A DNA stretch of 64,000 bases from Bacillus_BD sp963787345 (GTDB lineage Bacteria > Bacillota > Bacilli > Bacillales > Cytobacillaceae), in assembly GCA_963787345.1 (NCBI GenBank), contig CAWBCW010000011.1, forward strand, positions 558,001 through 622,000. The letters run 5' to 3'. The translations under genes and the position numbers were made by a program. Shown in pieces: positions 41,955 through 51,503 of the stretch. Every line of letters begins with the position of its first letter. Within the stretch, counting starts at the first letter, position 1. The notes beneath the pieces are model-generated. The model had not been told where the DNA came from. It did no database searches and saw nothing but the letters and a program-made list of their open reading frames with translations.

Positions 41955-42818
41955 ATGGGGGATCAAGCGGAGCGTTTACGGGAAAAATTAAAATATCATC
42001 AGTCCGATAGGCAAACAAAGTCGTTGGCAATCGTTAGTGGAAAAGGCGGAGTAGGAAAGTCAAATTTTGCTTTAAACTTTGCCATTTCATTAAAGAAAAA
42101 AGGGCACTCTGTATTATTGTTTGATATGGATATGGGAATGGGAAATATTGATATTTTAATGGGAATCTCCTCTTCACATTCGATTGTTGATTTCTTTTCC
42201 AAATCGGTTTCTTTAAAAGAACTTATTTGTAAAATACCTGATAGCATTGACTATATTTCAGGTGGTTCTGGCTTAGCGCAATTAACTAAAATTACCGAAG
42301 CACAGCTGCAATCTTTTTTCGACCAATTTTCTAAAGTGCTGCATGATTATGATTATGTTCTTTTGGATATGGGAGCTGGGATGAGTGAGGAATCATTAAG
42401 CTTTATTTTATCAGTTGATGAAGTTATTGTTGTCACAACTCCTGAACCAACTTCTATAATGGATGCGTATGCGGCGATGAAGTACATAACGGTGAGGAAT
42501 CATGAAACCCCTTTTTATTTGCTCATTAACCGAGCAACCTCTATGAAAGAGGGGGAGGCTTGCTATAAGCGAATTGCGACTGTTTTAGAGCACTTCTTGG
42601 AAAAATCAACTAGATTATTAGGTATCATACCAGACGATCCAGTGATTCCAAAGGCTGTAAAACGGCAAATTCCTTTTTTTGAATTAAATGATCGTGCCCC
42701 CGCTTCTAAAGCATTATGTAAAATAACCGAAAAGTATTGTCATCAGGATGATCGTAATTCTAATAATCGCAAAATTAATTTTATTACTAAATTAAAAAGA
42801 TTTCTTAACGAAAGGTAG
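41955..42818 (+). CDS. flhG: MinD-like ATPase FlhG (YlxH)
   Basis: This 287-aa ParA/MinD-type ATPase has a deviant Walker A (SGKGGVGKSNFALN), DMDMGMGNIDILMG and a basic amphipathic tail (ITKLKRFLNER) for membrane binding. It activates FlhF and contributes to flagellar patterning. It starts 1 nt after flhF. Confidence 0.96.
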   Translation: MGDQAERLREKLKYHQSDRQTKSLAIVSGKGGVGKSNFALNFAISLKKKGHSVLLFDMDMGMGNIDILMGISSSHSIVDFFSKSVSLKELICKIPDSIDYISGGSGLAQLTKITEAQLQSFFDQFSKVLHDYDYVLLDMGAGMSEESLSFILSVDEVIVVTTPEPTSIMDAYAAMKYITVRNHETPFYLLINRATSMKEGEACYKRIATVLEHFLEKSTRLLGIIPDDPVIPKAVKRQIPFFELNDRAPASKALCKITEKYCHQDDRNSNNRKINFITKLKRFLNER

Positions 42819-42826
42819 TGCTTCTA

Positions 42827-43510
42827 TTGGAACAAAGGAAAAAAAGTACATTAGAAGAAAAAAGTACTACTGATTACGGTATGGGTTATAGTAAAATAGA
42901 ACTAAATGATGCAGTCCGTTGTAGGGACTGGAATGATGTAAATGATAAAATCTTATTAATCGGGACTTCTACAGGGGGGCCAAGTGCCCTTCAAAGGGTA
43001 TTAACAAAGTTTCCAGAAGATCTTTCGATTCCAATTGTGATTGTGCAGCATATGCCAGTAGGATTTACGGCATCGTTAGCAAACCGGTTAGACCGTTTAT
43101 CTAAAATTACGGTTAAAGAAGCAGAAGATCGTGAAATTTTACAAAATGGTATAGCTTATATTGCTCCAGGAGGTTATCACTTAACTCTTAAGTCATTAGG
43201 GAATAAACTAGTCGCACATTTAGATCAAAGTTCCAAAGGGTGCATTCATTGTCCTTCTGTAGACCGTTTATTTATGTCAGCAGCGGAATTACAGGATTTT
43301 GGAAAGATTGTGGTCATTATGACAGGTATGGGTTCAGATGGTACGAAAGGTCTTATCACCTTGAAGAGTGGTGGTTATGTGAAAGCAGTTGCAGAATCAC
43401 AAGAAAGCAGTGTTGTTTTTGGGATGCCAAAAGCGGCGATTGCTACTGGGTTCATTGATGAGATTAAACATATTGAAGAGATAACAGAAACAGTGATGAA
43501 ATATCTTTGA
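42827..43510 (+). CDS. cheB: Chemotaxis methylesterase CheB lacking the receiver domain
   Basis: This carries the CheB catalytic domain with an intact triad: Ser48 in GTSTGGP, His75 in VQHMP and Asp171 in TGMGSDGTKG. Family enzymes of about 350 aa have an N-terminal receiver domain of ~120 residues that is phosphorylated by CheA. Here only ~40 linker-like residues precede the catalytic domain, and flhG ends immediately upstream, so the receiver has been lost. TTG 42827 (227 aa) has AAAGGT at proper distance; GTG 42818 (230 aa) is the alternative. The enzyme may demethylate receptors without phosphorylation control. Confidence 0.92.
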   Translation: MEQRKKSTLEEKSTTDYGMGYSKIELNDAVRCRDWNDVNDKILLIGTSTGGPSALQRVLTKFPEDLSIPIVIVQHMPVGFTASLANRLDRLSKITVKEAEDREILQNGIAYIAPGGYHLTLKSLGNKLVAHLDQSSKGCIHCPSVDRLFMSAAELQDFGKIVVIMTGMGSDGTKGLITLKSGGYVKAVAESQESSVVFGMPKAAIATGFIDEIKHIEEITETVMKYL

Positions 43511-43530
43511 TCTGAAAGAGGTGCCGCCAA

Positions 43531-45591
43531 ATGGATATGAGTCAATATTTAGAGGTTTTCATAGAGGAGAGTAAAGAACATCTACAGTCTTGTAATGACC
43601 ATTTACTAGAGTTAGAGAAAAACCCAGAAGATATGAATATTATTAATGAAATTTTTCGTTCCGCACATACATTAAAAGGAATGGCTGCGACAATGGGATT
43701 TGATGATTTAGCAAAGCTGACTCATCAAATGGAAAATGTTTTGGATGGGATCCGACATCATGCCATATCCGTTACACCTGAGCTATTGGACATTGTTTTT
43801 TCAGCAGTAGATGATTTAGAGGCAATGGTTCAATCGATCGCAAGCGGCGGGGATGGAAAGCGGGATGTTACCGTCGTTGTTGAAAAGTTAAAACTGATTG
43901 AAAAAGGTCAAAGCCCCAACGCAATAGAAGGTCATAAAGAAGTTGCAGCAACCGTCGCAATAGAGAAAATAGAAATTACTTATGATGAATTTGAACGAAC
44001 GGTCATTGCACAATCGCAAGAACAGGGCTTTCATACTTATGAGATCTCGGTTTCGCTTCGAAGTAACTGTTTATTAAAAGCGGCAAGGGTTTATATGATT
44101 TTTGAAGTGTTAGAGAAAATGGGAGAAATTATTAAATCCGCTCCGCCTGTAGAAGAATTAGAGGAAGAAAGATTTGATCAATCATTCACAGTGACTTTTG
44201 TTTCCAATGAAAAGGCTGAAGATCTTGAAAAGAAAATAATGAAAGTTTCAGAGGTTGAGAGTGTAAATGTGGTAACAGTCGCTTTGCCTGAGTCGATAAT
44301 TGCAGAGCAAGAAAAAAGCAGCGCGCCTGTAATGGATCCTAATGAAAGCAGCTCTCAGGAAATAAAAGATATGGTAAAAAGCAATAAAGCTCAACAGGTT
44401 GAAGGCAAGGATTCGAATAAGCAACAACAGAGCGGGAAAGCTGTCAATAAAACGATAAGAGTGAATATTGAAAGGCTTGATATTCTATTAAACTTGTTTG
44501 AAGAATTAGTCATTGATCGAGGCAGATTGGAACAAATTTCTTCAGAATTGAGTAATCAAGAGCTTCAAGAAACGGTTGATCGAATGTCAAGAACGACCGG
44601 CGATTTGCAAAATATTATTTTAAATATGCGGATGGTTCCGATTGAAACAGTATTTAATCGTTTTCCACGAATGGTTAGACAATTGTCCCGTGATCTACAA
44701 AAGAAAGTGAATTTAGAAATCATAGGCGCTGATACAGAGCTTGACCGTACGGTTATTGATGAAATAGGAGATCCGCTTGTTCATTTAATTCGCAATTCGT
44801 TAGACCATGGGATTGAGACACCGGAAGTTCGAAGAGCGAAAGGAAAATTAGAAGAAGGAACGCTTATCTTAAAGGCCTATCACAGTGGAAATCATGTCTT
44901 TATTGAAATTGAGGATGATGGAGCGGGAATTAATCGCGATAGAGTATTAAATAAAGCATTAAGCAACGGAATTGTAAACGAGCAAACGGCGGAGAGTTTA
45001 ACGGATCAACAAGTATATGATCTAATTTTTGCCTCTGGATTTTCAACGGCTGATCATATTTCAAATGTTTCCGGACGTGGGGTCGGATTAGATGTTGTAA
45101 AAAATACGATTGAAACATTAGGCGGAAACGTTTCAGTAGATGCAGAGGAAGGAAAGGGTTCTCGTTTCTCAATCCAATTGCCTTTAACCTTATCGATTAT
45201 TTCCGTCATGCTTGTTGAAATTCAGCAAGAGAAATATGCGATTCCGCTTTCTTCGATTATTGAAACAGCGATAATAAAGCAAGATGAAATTTTACATGCA
45301 CATAATCAAGAGGTAATCGATTTTCGTGGGAAAATTGTTCCATTATTATACTTGAGAGATTTGTTTGAAGTACCCGTTTTTAAAGAAGACAACGAATATA
45401 TTTCTTTAGTCATTGTCCGTAAAGGCGAAAAGATGGCTGGTCTTGTAGTGGATTCCTTTATTGGTCAGCAAGAAATCGTATTAAAATCATTTGGTAATTA
45501 TTTAACAAACATATTTGCCATTCCAGGCGCAACGATTTTAGGAGATGGTCAGGTTGCATTAATTGTTGATTGCAACGCTTTGTTAAAATAA
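43531..45591 (+). CDS. cheA: Chemotaxis histidine kinase CheA
   Basis: This 686-aa kinase has the full domain set: P1 with His46 in FRSAHTLKG, P2 (about 150-250), dimerisation P3 after a Q/K-rich linker, P4 ATPase with HLIRNSLDHGIETPE, DDGAGIN and GRGVGLDVVK, and a CheW-like P5 at the C terminus. It phosphorylates CheY; the local CheB cannot accept phosphate because it lacks a receiver. GAGGTG precedes the ATG. Confidence 0.98.
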   Translation: MDMSQYLEVFIEESKEHLQSCNDHLLELEKNPEDMNIINEIFRSAHTLKGMAATMGFDDLAKLTHQMENVLDGIRHHAISVTPELLDIVFSAVDDLEAMVQSIASGGDGKRDVTVVVEKLKLIEKGQSPNAIEGHKEVAATVAIEKIEITYDEFERTVIAQSQEQGFHTYEISVSLRSNCLLKAARVYMIFEVLEKMGEIIKSAPPVEELEEERFDQSFTVTFVSNEKAEDLEKKIMKVSEVESVNVVTVALPESIIAEQEKSSAPVMDPNESSSQEIKDMVKSNKAQQVEGKDSNKQQQSGKAVNKTIRVNIERLDILLNLFEELVIDRGRLEQISSELSNQELQETVDRMSRTTGDLQNIILNMRMVPIETVFNRFPRMVRQLSRDLQKKVNLEIIGADTELDRTVIDEIGDPLVHLIRNSLDHGIETPEVRRAKGKLEEGTLILKAYHSGNHVFIEIEDDGAGINRDRVLNKALSNGIVNEQTAESLTDQQVYDLIFASGFSTADHISNVSGRGVGLDVVKNTIETLGGNVSVDAEEGKGSRFSIQLPLTLSIISVMLVEIQQEKYAIPLSSIIETAIIKQDEILHAHNQEVIDFRGKIVPLLYLRDLFEVPVFKEDNEYISLVIVRKGEKMAGLVVDSFIGQQEIVLKSFGNYLTNIFAIPGATILGDGQVALIVDCNALLK

Positions 45592-45638
45592 TTAGTAGAT
45601 GAATGCGGTTTAATCTATCCTAAAAAGAGGTGTGGTGG

Positions 45639-46109
45639 ATGTCTGAAAGTACGTTAGCTGATATGAAGCTTATTGTGTTTCAATTAAATGGAAAAGAATA
45701 CGGGATTCCTGTTTATTTGGTTCATGGAATAGAAAAGGTTCAGCATATAACACGAGTGCCTGGAGCAGCCCCCTTTGTAAAAGGGGTTATTAATCTTCGA
45801 GGAGTTGTTACACCGATTATTGATCTTCGAAAAAGATTTGGGCTTGAAGAATCTCCTTATACGGAGGCAACACGTGTCATTATTGTTGCATTAGATGACA
45901 TAGAAGTAGGATTGGTTGTCGACACAGCTAATGATGTTATTGACATAAAACAAGAGGCTATTGAGCCGTCCCCAGAATTGGTTGGTGTTGAAGCCGATGA
46001 ATTTGTAAAGGGTGTTGTTAAAGTGGAGAGCCGGCTATTAATTCTTCTTGACCTTGCTAAAATTCTAGATAAGGATAAAGCTAAGTTGGAAGGTTCGGAA
46101 CGAGCATGA
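45639..46109 (+). CDS. cheW: Chemotaxis coupling protein CheW
   Basis: This 156-aa adaptor joins CheA to receptors. The conserved fold shows KLIVFQLNGKEYGIPV, ITRVPGAAPFVKGVINLRGVVTPIIDLRKRFG. ATG 45639 follows AAAGAGGTG. The stop overlaps the cheC start. Confidence 0.97.
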   Translation: MSESTLADMKLIVFQLNGKEYGIPVYLVHGIEKVQHITRVPGAAPFVKGVINLRGVVTPIIDLRKRFGLEESPYTEATRVIIVALDDIEVGLVVDTANDVIDIKQEAIEPSPELVGVEADEFVKGVVKVESRLLILLDLAKILDKDKAKLEGSERA

Positions 46110-46750
46110 TGAAATTTATTAATGGAATATCAAAAGAAAATCATCTAGATATTCTAAAAGAAATCGGTAATATTGGGGCAGGTAACGCGGCTACATCACT
46201 TTCTGTCCTATTAAACAAAAAAATCCAAATGAAAGTACCGAATGTCCGGGTTATGACATTTAACGATATGATCGAGGTAGCTGGGGGTGCAGACAATGTA
46301 GTTGCAAGTGTATTCTTGCGTATTGAAGGGGACTCGCCTTGTAATTTGTTTTTTATTCTCTCTATTGACCAAGCGGACACTTTTATTAGACATTTGATAG
46401 GGGATGAGTTCTTTTCCTTCGCGATGTCGCCATACAATGATATGGCGTTATCGGCGTTGCAGGAATTAGGAAATATTTTGGCAGGCTCATATCTTTCTGC
46501 TTTATCAGACTTTACGAGTCTTAATTTATACCAAAATGTACCTGAAACGAGCATTGATATGCTCGGTGCGATTTTAAGTTATGGATTTCTTGAGCTATCC
46601 CAATTTAGTGACTACGCAATTGTTATTGATACCGCCTTAATCGATACGAATGAAAATCAAATGGGAGTGGATGGTCATTTCTTCTTAATCCCAGATTTAG
46701 AATCTTTTGATATTATGTTTCATTCGCTGGGAGTTGCACTTGATGAATGA
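46109..46750 (+). CDS. cheC: CheY-P phosphatase CheC
   Basis: CheC (213 aa) hydrolyses CheY-P and controls CheD. Both active-site helices are present: LDILKEIGNIGAGNAATS and LSALQELGNILAGSYLSAL. ATG 46106 or 46109 is possible (ATGATG); both overlap cheW. It belongs to the B. subtilis-type adaptation system. Confidence 0.96.
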   Translation: MKFINGISKENHLDILKEIGNIGAGNAATSLSVLLNKKIQMKVPNVRVMTFNDMIEVAGGADNVVASVFLRIEGDSPCNLFFILSIDQADTFIRHLIGDEFFSFAMSPYNDMALSALQELGNILAGSYLSALSDFTSLNLYQNVPETSIDMLGAILSYGFLELSQFSDYAIVIDTALIDTNENQMGVDGHFFLIPDLESFDIMFHSLGVALDE

Positions 46751-47240
46751 ACGGCAAGAAATTGTAAAGGTTGGAATCGCAGACCTAAAAATTGTCAAAG
46801 CTCCTCAATTGATTAGAACTTCTGGGTTAGGCTCTTGTGTTGGTGTTGTTGTATTCGATCCGTTTCAAAAAGTTGCCGGGCTGGCACATGTGATGCTTCC
46901 GGACTCGTCATTAGCAAGAAGTAATTCCTTTAATATGGCGAAATACGCGGATACCGCTGTGAAAGAACTAGTATCGACTCTTGTAAAACAAGGGGCAAGA
47001 AAACCGGGATTAAAGGCGAAAATAGCCGGTGGTGCACAAATGTTCCAGTTTTCTTCGGGAAATGAAGTGATGAGGATTGGTCCGAGAAATGTAGAGGCTG
47101 TGAAAAAGCAATTGGCTGACTTACATATTAAATTACTTGGTGAAGATGTTGGTGGAAATAGCGGTCGAACAATCGAGTTTGATCCAGATACATCTATTTT
47201 GCAAATTAGAACAGTTAATAAAGGGATATCTTATTTGTAA
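46743..47240 (+). CDS. cheD: Chemoreceptor glutamine deamidase CheD
   Basis: This 165-aa deamidase activates receptors and stimulates CheA. The catalytic Cys32 (LGSCVGVVVFDP) and His49 (GLAHVMLP) are visible. ATG 46743 overlaps the cheC stop and follows GGGAG; upstream in-frame codons belong to cheC. Confidence 0.96.
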   Translation: MNERQEIVKVGIADLKIVKAPQLIRTSGLGSCVGVVVFDPFQKVAGLAHVMLPDSSLARSNSFNMAKYADTAVKELVSTLVKQGARKPGLKAKIAGGAQMFQFSSGNEVMRIGPRNVEAVKKQLADLHIKLLGEDVGGNSGRTIEFDPDTSILQIRTVNKGISYL

Positions 47241-47262
47241 AGGGTCATTTCAATTTGATAAT
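47235..47262 (+). promoter_or_regulatory. Weak candidate promoter upstream of sigD
   Basis: TTGTAA (47235-47240, overlapping the cheD stop), 16 nt, GATAAT (47257-47262), about 95 nt upstream of sigD. Internal promotion of sigD would matter because it is far from the operon start, but the match is modest. Confidence 0.3.
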
Positions 47263-47357
47263 ATTACAAGAATTCTAAATCTATAATTGTATTTATGATG
47301 AAATAAATGGATAAAGCTCACCCCTGACACAAGAGATTGAATTGAAGGAGTGTCTTA

Positions 47358-48122
47358 ATGGTACATGTTAGGAGTAAGGATGAACAGCAAATCTGGGATA
47401 AATGGTCAACCTCACGGGACATGGAAGCCGGAAATCTTTTAATCAAAAAGTACACGTCACTCGTTCGTTACCATGTACAGCGCCTTTCTGTCTCTTTGCC
47501 CAAGAGTGTTGCAAGAGATGATCTTTATAGTCTTGGAATGATGGGATTACTGGACGCTTTAGAAAAGTTTGATTCAAATCGAGACTTGAAGTTTGATACT
47601 TATGCTTCATTTCGAGTTCGAGGAGCCATTTTGGATGGATTAAGAAAAGAGGATTGGCTTCCAAGAGGCACGAGAGAAAAGGCAAAAAAGATCGAATCGG
47701 TCATTGAAAAATTAGAACAACAATATATGCGCCATGTAACCGAAGAAGACATTGCTCGTGAACTAAATTTGTCTGTTGATGAAGTTTATAAGACAATGAA
47801 TGAACAATTTTTTGCGCATATCATATCAATGGATGAACAATCTGACGAGACGGATGAGAAACCTGGCCGAGCTTATACGATTAAAGATCAAAAAGGATTA
47901 CAGCCTGAAGATGAATTGGTTAAAAGAGAAGTAATCAATGAAATGACAGAGCTTATTTCAAAACTCTCAGAAAAAGAACAGTTAGTCATGAGTTTATTTT
48001 ATCAAGAGGAATTGACATTAACAGAAATCGGTCAGATTATGGGGCTTTCAACTTCAAGAATTTCTCAAATTCACTCAAAATGTATTTTTAAATTAAAAGG
48101 CTCCATGGAGAAATTGATGTAA
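47358..48122 (+). CDS. sigD: RNA polymerase sigma factor SigD (FliA family)
   Basis: This flagellar/autolysin sigma factor (254 aa) drives late motility genes. Region 2 (DDLYSLGMMGLLDALEKFDSNRDLKFDTYASFRVRGAILDGLR), region 3 and region 4 (LTLTEIGQIMGLSTSRISQIHSK) are complete. Length equals B. subtilis SigD. GAAGGAG lies upstream. Confidence 0.98.
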   Translation: MVHVRSKDEQQIWDKWSTSRDMEAGNLLIKKYTSLVRYHVQRLSVSLPKSVARDDLYSLGMMGLLDALEKFDSNRDLKFDTYASFRVRGAILDGLRKEDWLPRGTREKAKKIESVIEKLEQQYMRHVTEEDIARELNLSVDEVYKTMNEQFFAHIISMDEQSDETDEKPGRAYTIKDQKGLQPEDELVKREVINEMTELISKLSEKEQLVMSLFYQEELTLTEIGQIMGLSTSRISQIHSKCIFKLKGSMEKLM

Positions 48123-48154
48123 TCTATTATCGGGACAGCGATTAGAGGGATTTT

Positions 48155-48766
48155 ATGCTCATATTATTAGTAATAATTAGTTTAGCCTTAAATATTCTGG
48201 CTTTTTTGATCATCGCGATTTTATTTTTGCGGCAGAATAAATTAATTAAAATGGAAGATAATTTAAAAAGGCCAATTCATGAGATGGAAGAGCTTACAGC
48301 AGCTTATTTACTTCAAATGAAAGAAGAAAATGATCGTTTTATTAATCGATTAAATCAAGTGAACAAAGATGGTCAAGATTCTGAGACCACTTCAATAAAT
48401 GAATTTGAAGTAAAGCCAAGTGAAGAGGAACATACGGATCAGCCCAACATAGCGATCGACCGATTGGATTTACAAGAAAATGACATGCCTTTTATTAAGA
48501 AAACCATTAGTCAACAAGCGGTTATGGCTTATCAAAAGCAAAAACAAAATGGAAAAATACCCATTAATTCTGATGTATCAACGATGACAGTTGAACAGAA
48601 TAATCAAGCTGACAACAGGCCGATTACTGTGAATCATAACCTCGACGACCAAATTATTCATTTAAGAAAACAAGGATACAAAATAGAAGAAATTGCTAAA
48701 ATGTTAAATAAAGGAAAAACAGAAATTGAACTTCTTCTTAAATTTAAAGAAGATATTCAAGAATAA
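48155..48766 (+). CDS. swrB: Swarming motility protein SwrB (YlxL)
   Basis: This 203-aa protein has one N-terminal membrane helix (MLILLVIISLALNILAFLIIAILFL), a long low-complexity acidic middle, and a C-terminal helix-turn-helix-like motif (QIIHLRKQGYKIEEIAKMLNKGKTEIELLLKF). It occupies the swrB position between sigD and rpsB. In B. subtilis SwrB promotes export-apparatus maturation. Confidence 0.88.
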   Translation: MLILLVIISLALNILAFLIIAILFLRQNKLIKMEDNLKRPIHEMEELTAAYLLQMKEENDRFINRLNQVNKDGQDSETTSINEFEVKPSEEEHTDQPNIAIDRLDLQENDMPFIKKTISQQAVMAYQKQKQNGKIPINSDVSTMTVEQNNQADNRPITVNHNLDDQIIHLRKQGYKIEEIAKMLNKGKTEIELLLKFKEDIQE

Positions 48767-48767
48767 C

Positions 48768-48796
48768 TTGATTCTCCAACTTACATATGTTATATT
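48768..48796 (+). promoter_or_regulatory. Sigma-A type promoter for rpsB
   Basis: TTGATT (48768-48773), 17 nt, TATATT (48791-48796). It leaves a leader of about 110 nt before rpsB, which contains GTGTT/AACAC and may be a regulatory S2 leader. Confidence 0.6.
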
Positions 48797-48913
48797 TTTA
48801 AACGGTGTTAAAAACACACGCTTATTGATCTGCATGAATGGTGCTGTTTCAATACAGTCTCATGTTAGAAATGAAATGAGCGGAGGCAATAAACCATACA
48901 GGAGGAAAAATTC

Positions 48914-49627
48914 ATGTCAGTTATTTCAATGAAACAATTATTAGAAGCTGGTGTACACTTCGGACACCAAACACGTCGTTGGAACCCAAAAATGAAGAAA
49001 TACATTTTTACGGAGCGTAACGGCATTTATATCATCGACCTTCAAAAAACAGTTAAAAAGGTTGAAGAAGCTTACAAATGGGTAAAAGATCTAGCAGCTA
49101 ACGGTGGAACAGTTCTATTCGTTGGTACAAAAAAGCAAGCTCAAGAATCTGTTAAAGATGAAGCGATTCGTTCTGGTATGTATTATGTTAACCATCGTTG
49201 GTTAGGTGGTACATTAACAAACTTTGAAACCATTCAAAAACGTATTTCACGTTTAAAAGAAATTGAAAGAATGGAAGAAGATGGTACATTTGATGTACTT
49301 CCTAAAAAAGAAGTTGTTCAATTAAAGAAACAACAAGAACGTCTTGAAAAATTCTTAGGCGGAATTAAAGAAATGAAGCAATTACCTGATGCTTTATTCA
49401 TCATTGACCCTCGTAAAGAGCGTATCGCTGTTGCGGAAGCACATAAATTAAACATTCCTATTGTAGGTATGGTTGATACAAACTGTGATCCAGATGAAAT
49501 TGACGTAGTAATTCCTGCAAACGATGATGCTATTCGTGCAGTAAAATTATTAACATCAAAAATGGCGGATGCTATTTTAGAAGCTAAACAAGGTGAAGAA
49601 ACGGAAGTTGTAGAAACAAACGCATAA
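48914..49627 (+). CDS. rpsB: 30S ribosomal protein S2
   Basis: This 237-aa protein begins MSVISMKQLLEAGVHFGHQTRRWNPKMKKYIF, the S2 signature. AGGAGG precedes the ATG. It is followed by tsf as in nearly all bacteria. Confidence 0.98.
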   Translation: MSVISMKQLLEAGVHFGHQTRRWNPKMKKYIFTERNGIYIIDLQKTVKKVEEAYKWVKDLAANGGTVLFVGTKKQAQESVKDEAIRSGMYYVNHRWLGGTLTNFETIQKRISRLKEIERMEEDGTFDVLPKKEVVQLKKQQERLEKFLGGIKEMKQLPDALFIIDPRKERIAVAEAHKLNIPIVGMVDTNCDPDEIDVVIPANDDAIRAVKLLTSKMADAILEAKQGEETEVVETNA

Positions 49628-49698
49628 AATTCTTCGTCCCCTTGCAAAATGCATGATTGTTATATATATTAATTGAAGACTATTCAAACCGAGCAGGG

Positions 49699-49738
49699 AA
49701 AGGTGATAAAAGGGAGACTCCCTTTATCACCTTTTTTT
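49699..49738 (+). terminator. Intrinsic terminator after rpsB
   Basis: AAAGGTGATAAAAGGGAG pairs with CTCCCTTTATCACCTTT with a very short loop, followed by a run of Ts at 49732-49738. It lies between rpsB and tsf, so it probably sets their ratio. Confidence 0.9.
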
Positions 49739-49801
49739 AAAGAATGATAGTACACTTAACTCTCGGTACAGTAAGATACATATTTTAAGGAGGAATTTAT
49801 G

Positions 49802-50686
49802 ATGGCAGCAATTACAGCACAAATGGTAAAAGAACTTCGTGAAAAAACGGGCGCAGGTATGATGGATTGTAAAAAAGCACTCCAACAAACAGATGGTGAT
49901 ATGGAAAAAGCAATTGACTTCTTACGTGAAAAAGGTATGGCATCTGCATCGAAAAAAGCGGACCGTATTGCTGCAGAAGGCTTAACTTCTGTAGTAGTTG
50001 ATGGAAATAATGCAGTAATTTTAGAAGTCAATGCAGAAACCGATTTTGTTGCAAAAAACGAGGCATTCCAAACACTTGTAAAAGAATTAGGAGAGCATTT
50101 GTTAAGCAAGAAACCAGCGAACGTTGATGAAGCACTTACTTCTACAATGGATAATGGTTCTACAGTACAAGATCATATTAGTGCAGCTATTTCAAAAATT
50201 GGTGAGAAAATGACTCTTCGCCGTTTTGAAGTTAAAACAAAAACAGATAACGATTCATTTGGTGCATATTTGCATATGGGTGGAAAGATCTCTGTATTAA
50301 CAGTATTAGAAGGTACAACGGATGAAAGTGCTGCAAAGGATGTTTCCATGCATATTGCAGCAATAAATCCTAAATACGTTTCACGTGACCAAATTTCACA
50401 AGAAGAAGTTGATCGTGAGCGCGAAGTATTAAAGCAACAAGCACTTAATGAAGGAAAACCTGAAAATATTGTTGTTAAGATGGTAGAAGGCCGTCTAGGA
50501 AAATATTTTGAAGATATTTGTTTATTAGACCAATCTTTCGTTAAAGATCCTGACCAAAAAGTACGCAAATTTGTAGAGTCAAAAGGTGGATCTGTACGTG
50601 AATTTGTGCGCTACGAAGTTGGCGAAGGTTTAGAAAAACGTGAAGAAAACTTTGCTGAAGAAGTAATGAACCAAATGAAAAAATAA
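49802..50686 (+). CDS. tsf: Elongation factor Ts
   Basis: This nucleotide exchange factor for EF-Tu (294 aa) contains MAAITAQMVKELREKTGAGMMDCKKAL and LEVNAETDFVAKNEAF. ATG 49802 lies 8 nt from AAGGAGG (49787-49793); ATG 49799 is closer to it and less likely. Confidence 0.98.
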   Translation: MAAITAQMVKELREKTGAGMMDCKKALQQTDGDMEKAIDFLREKGMASASKKADRIAAEGLTSVVVDGNNAVILEVNAETDFVAKNEAFQTLVKELGEHLLSKKPANVDEALTSTMDNGSTVQDHISAAISKIGEKMTLRRFEVKTKTDNDSFGAYLHMGGKISVLTVLEGTTDESAAKDVSMHIAAINPKYVSRDQISQEEVDREREVLKQQALNEGKPENIVVKMVEGRLGKYFEDICLLDQSFVKDPDQKVRKFVESKGGSVREFVRYEVGEGLEKREENFAEEVMNQMKK

Positions 50687-50707
50687 GGTTGCGTAAACAA
50701 CTCTTTT

Positions 50708-50735
50708 CAGGGAACACAATGTGTTCCCTGTTTTT
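50708..50735 (+). terminator. tsf terminator
   Basis: CAGGGAACAC (50708-50717) pairs with 50721-50730 over a 3-nt loop and TTTTT follows. The T-tract also forms part of the -35 of the next promoter. Confidence 0.92.
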
Positions 50736-50760
50736 CAAACAGTAAAAATAATAGTATAAT
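50732..50760 (+). promoter_or_regulatory. Sigma-A type promoter for pyrH
   Basis: TTTTCA (50732-50737), 17 nt, TATAAT (50755-50760), 19 nt before the pyrH start codon. The -35 is nested in the tsf terminator T-tract, and the leader is very short. Confidence 0.6.
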
Positions 50761-50778
50761 ACATATATGGAGGTTTAT

Positions 50779-51501
50779 ATGACCAACCCAAAGTATAAAC
50801 GTGTTGTTTTAAAATTGAGTGGAGAAGCTTTGGCTGGTGACCAAGGTTTTGGGATTTATCCAGCAGTGATCGAATCTGTGGCTGCCCAAGTTAAAGAACT
50901 CGCAGATTTAGGTGTAGAAGTAGCTGTTGTTGTTGGCGGAGGCAATATCTGGCGCGGAAAAATCGGTGAAGAAATGGGAATGGATCGAGCGACTGCAGAC
51001 TATATGGGGATGCTGGCAACAGTAATGAATTCCTTAGCACTTCAAGATAGTCTAGAGCTAGTTGGTTGTGAAACTCGAGTGCAGACATCGATTGAAATGA
51101 GACAAGTGGCTGAACCTTATATTCGTAGAAGAGCGATTCGCCATTTAGAAAAGAAACGTGTCGTTATATTTGCAGCTGGTACTGGAAACCCATATTTCTC
51201 AACAGATACGACAGCTGCGCTACGAGCAGCTGAAATTGAAGCCGAAGTAATCCTTATGGCTAAAAACAATGTCGATGGTGTTTATTCAGCAGACCCTCGT
51301 ATTGATAAAAATGCTAAGAAATACGATGAATTATCTTATTTGGATGTAATTAAAGAAGGGTTGGCAGTAATGGATTCCACAGCTTCTTCACTTTGCATGG
51401 ATAATAATATTCCACTTATTGTATTTTCAATTATGGAAAATGGGAACATCAAACGTGCTGTTATGGGTGAAAAAATAGGAACAATTGTTAGGGGGAAATA
51501 A
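50779..51501 (+). CDS. pyrH: Uridylate kinase
   Basis: This 240-aa amino-acid-kinase-fold enzyme converts UMP to UDP. It carries RVVLKLSGEALAGDQGFGI, VVGGGNIWRG and GTGNPYFSTDTTAALRAAE. ATG 50779 follows TGGAGG (50768-50773). frr begins 2 nt after the stop. Confidence 0.98.
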   Translation: MTNPKYKRVVLKLSGEALAGDQGFGIYPAVIESVAAQVKELADLGVEVAVVVGGGNIWRGKIGEEMGMDRATADYMGMLATVMNSLALQDSLELVGCETRVQTSIEMRQVAEPYIRRRAIRHLEKKRVVIFAAGTGNPYFSTDTTAALRAAEIEAEVILMAKNNVDGVYSADPRIDKNAKKYDELSYLDVIKEGLAVMDSTASSLCMDNNIPLIVFSIMENGNIKRAVMGEKIGTIVRGK

Positions 51502-51503
51502 TT

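Noticed and set aside
42779..42830. Frameshifted receiver domain upstream of cheB
   Set aside because: The bases upstream are fully accounted for by the conserved C terminus of flhG; no receiver motifs (DD, phospho-Asp, Lys) occur in other frames.
46141..46554. 137-codon minus-strand frame within cheC
   Set aside because: It is an antisense shadow of a well-supported gene with conserved motifs.
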